NCBI RefSeq assembly: GCF_023074185.1
Contig: NZ_JADPKY010000078.1
Span: 62,001-126,000, forward strand
Length of the DNA stretch: 64,000 nucleotides
Reading direction: 5' to 3'
From: Bradyrhizobium sp. 132
GTDB lineage: Bacteria; Pseudomonadota; Alphaproteobacteria; Rhizobiales; Xanthobacteraceae
The notes below the pieces were generated by a model that had not been told where the DNA came from, did no database searches, and saw only the letters and a program-made list of their open reading frames with translations. Below, in pieces: positions 62,185-64,000 of the stretch (position 1 is the stretch's first letter; every line of letters begins with the position of its first letter). Made by a program: the position numbers and the translations under genes.

Positions 62185-62235
62185 TTGATCGCGGGCGCAC
62201 CTCGAACTCGTCAAGCTTTTGAACAGGACCACCCC

Positions 62236-62745
62236 ATGAAGCGCAGCTGGATGGATCGCGTTATCGATTCGATCGAATGGATCGCAGCGGCCTTCGTCGG
62301 CATCGTCGCGCTCGACATCTTCCTGTCGGTGCTGCTGCGCAACACGCTCAACTATGCGATTCCCGACAGTTTCGACATCGGCCGCATGCTGCTCGGCATC
62401 CTCATCTTCTGGGGCATCGCGGCGACATCCTATCGCGGCACCCACATCACGGTCGATTTGGTCTGGGGCAATGTCGGACCGCGCTACCAGCGCTGGATCG
62501 ACGTGTTCGCAACCCTGGTGCTGCTGTTCGTCGTCACGGTGCAGACCTGGACGCTGTTCGACAAGGTCCGCGGCACCTACAACGACAACGTCCAGACCTT
62601 CGACATGCACATGCCGACCTGGCCGTTCTTCGCGATCGCCTGGATCGGCGACGTCTCGGCCGTGCTGCTAATCGCGATCCGCACTTACCGGCTGATCTTC
62701 CATCCCGAAGAGATGCACGACCCCAAGCTGAAGGCGACGGAATAA
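62236..62745 (+). CDS. dctQ: TRAP transporter small permease DctQ
   Basis: 169 residues. Four hydrophobic segments (near residues 12-32, 46-64, 85-105 and 125-150) with the DctQ pattern WIAAAFVGIVALDIFLSVLLRN, a WGIAATSYRGTHITVDL loop and HMPTWPFFAIAWIG. The ATG at 62236 marks the conserved start; an upstream frame begins inside the repeat. Together with DctM it forms the sodium-coupled membrane part. Confidence 0.92.
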   Translation: MKRSWMDRVIDSIEWIAAAFVGIVALDIFLSVLLRNTLNYAIPDSFDIGRMLLGILIFWGIAATSYRGTHITVDLVWGNVGPRYQRWIDVFATLVLLFVVTVQTWTLFDKVRGTYNDNVQTFDMHMPTWPFFAIAWIGDVSAVLLIAIRTYRLIFHPEEMHDPKLKATE

Positions 62746-62747
62746 TC

Positions 62748-64000
62748 ATGAGCACCGATGCCGTCGCCGTTATCGGCTTTGTTTCCCTTTTCGCACTGAT
62801 GCTGCTGCGCGTGCCCGTCGGCATGGCCATGGGCCTCGTCGGCGTCTCCGGCTTCACCTATCTCGTCGGCGCCACGCCGGCGCTGAAACTGGTCGGCCAG
62901 ACCTCGATGCGCACGGTCACCGACTACACCTTCGGCGTCATCCCGATGTTTTTGCTGATGGGTTCCTTCGTCAGCAATTCCGGCATGAGCCGCGAGCTGT
63001 TCCGCGCCGCCAACGGTTTTGTCGGGCATCTGCGCGGCGGGCTCGGCATCGCCACCGTCGGCGCCTGCGGCGGTTTTGCCGCGATCTGCGGCTCGTCGGT
63101 CGCGACCGCCGCGACCTTCTCCGCCGTCGCCTACCCGGAGATGCGCCGCTTCGGCTATCCGCAGTCCTTTGCTACCGGCGTGATCGCGGCCGGCGGCACG
63201 CTGGGCGCGATGCTGCCGCCCTCCACTGTGCTCGCGGTCTACGGCATCATCACCGAGCAGGACATCGGGAAACTCTTCATCGCCGGCATCATCCCGGGCA
63301 TCCTGGCGATGACCATGTACATGATCACGATCTTTCTGATCGGGTATTTCCGGCCCGACTTCCTGCCCAAGGGCAAGGTGCTGCCGTGGCGCGAGCGCTT
63401 TGCCGGCCTGAAGGACATCTGGGCGCCGGTGCTGCTGTTCGTGTTCGTGATCGGCGGCCTCTACGGCCTGCCCTATTTGCCGCGCTTCACCCCGACCGAA
63501 GCCGGCGGCGTCGGCGCTGCCGGCGCCTTCATCATCGGCGTGGCGACCGGCCGCCTCGACCGCGAGAAGATTTTGGCGTCGCTGCTCCAGGCCACCCGCA
63601 CGGCGGCCGCGGTGTTCACCGTGCTGATCGGCGCCTTGATCTTCGGTTATTTCCTCACGGTAACGCAGACCCCGCAGAAGGTGACGGAATTCCTCACCGG
63701 CCTCGGCCTCGGCCCCTACGGCGTGCTGGCGCTGATCATGGTGATGTATCTCGTGCTCGGCTGCCTGATGGACGCCATGGCGATGATCATCCTCACCGTG
63801 CCGATCATCTTCCCCGTGATCATGCATCTCGGTTTCGACCCGATCTGGTTCGGCGTCATCATCGTGATGACCGTCGAGCTCGGCCTGATCCATCCCCCGG
63901 TGGGCATGAACGTCTTTGTCATCAAAAGCGTGGTGAAGGACGTCTCCTTCTCCACCATCTTCAAGGGCGTGATCCCGTTCGTGGCGACAGACCTCGTGCG
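62748..64000 (+). CDS. dctM: TRAP transporter large permease DctM (truncated by window edge)
   Basis: The ATG at 62748 lies two bases after the dctQ stop and the frame stays open to the window end (417 codons). DctM features: FVSLFALMLLRVPVGMAMGLVGV, FLLMGSFVSNSGMSRELF, GGFAAICGSSVATAATFSAVAYPEM, GTLGAMLPPSTVLAVYGI and ELGLIHPPVGMNVFVI. It is the large channel subunit with about twelve membrane segments. Only a few C-terminal residues are missing, judging by the usual length of the family. Confidence 0.94.
   Translation, partial: MSTDAVAVIGFVSLFALMLLRVPVGMAMGLVGVSGFTYLVGATPALKLVGQTSMRTVTDYTFGVIPMFLLMGSFVSNSGMSRELFRAANGFVGHLRGGLGIATVGACGGFAAICGSSVATAATFSAVAYPEMRRFGYPQSFATGVIAAGGTLGAMLPPSTVLAVYGIITEQDIGKLFIAGIIPGILAMTMYMITIFLIGYFRPDFLPKGKVLPWRERFAGLKDIWAPVLLFVFVIGGLYGLPYLPRFTPTEAGGVGAAGAFIIGVATGRLDREKILASLLQATRTAAAVFTVLIGALIFGYFLTVTQTPQKVTEFLTGLGLGPYGVLALIMVMYLVLGCLMDAMAMIILTVPIIFPVIMHLGFDPIWFGVIIVMTVELGLIHPPVGMNVFVIKSVVKDVSFSTIFKGVIPFVATDLV

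Overview
The window is a GC-rich chromosomal segment from an alphaproteobacterium, most likely a Bradyrhizobium or a close relative such as Rhodopseudomonas. The reasons are a CycM-type membrane-anchored cytochrome c, a pimFABCD-type dicarboxylate operon, an alphaproteobacterial cpa/tad pilus operon, a cobalamin-dependent metH next to metF, and many dispersed palindromic repeats of the kind common between Bradyrhizobium genes. No tRNA, rRNA, CRISPR array, transposase or phage gene was seen. The species call is inference from gene content.

Layout. 1-7.4 kb: Flp/Tad pilus machinery (cpaC partial, cpaD, cpaE, cpaF, tadB, tadC on +; tadD lipoprotein convergent on -). 7.5-12 kb: a metallophosphoesterase, a 67-residue membrane protein, an M17 aminopeptidase and an overlapping NlpC/P60 hydrolase. 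11.9-19.6 kb: a five-gene minus-strand oligopeptide-type ABC operon with two YejA-like binding proteins, then YejB, YejE and YejF. 19.8-23.4 kb: cycM, kdsB, pheA and an LLM flavin oxidoreductase. 23.7-28.5 kb: metF-metH, the methyl branch of methionine synthesis. 28.9-30.9 kb: a tiny Cys-rich secreted peptide, an unknown membrane-anchored protein and a double-DUF3592 protein. 31.2-33.8 kb: a glutathione S-transferase, a scar of two truncated genes, and glpK.

34-42.6 kb: a minus-strand pim operon (pimF-pimA-pimB-pimC-pimD-SDR) for activation and beta-oxidation of dicarboxylic and fatty acids, with a divergent IclR-family regulator and a clear palindromic operator in between. 43.6-51.1 kb: a branched-chain-amino-acid-type (HAAT) ABC transporter, livGFHM, followed by three tandem paralogous binding proteins, each with its own strong terminator. 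51.3-52.6 kb: glycerate kinase. 52.7-57 kb: a MarR regulator divergent from a second HAAT core (livH, a livM-livG fusion, livF) that has no binding protein of its own. 57.2-60.8 kb: a PPOX-family protein, a LysR regulator whose C terminus is frameshifted by a 14-bp tandem duplication, a PaaI-type thioesterase and pobA (4-hydroxybenzoate 3-hydroxylase, TTG start). 61-64 kb: a TRAP transporter dctP-dctQ-dctM (dctM runs off the edge), divergent from pobA.

Taken together, the right half looks like a carbon-acquisition region: uptake systems (two HAAT, one TRAP) sit beside catabolic modules for dicarboxylates/fatty acids (pim) and hydroxybenzoate (pobA), each pair separated by intergenic dyads that look like operators. 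No wholly new molecular system is evident. The most unusual items are the triple binding-protein array beside a binding-protein-less transporter, the IclR operator, the duplication-frameshifted LysR gene, the secreted Cys-rich micropeptide, and the gene-fragment junction downstream of glpK.
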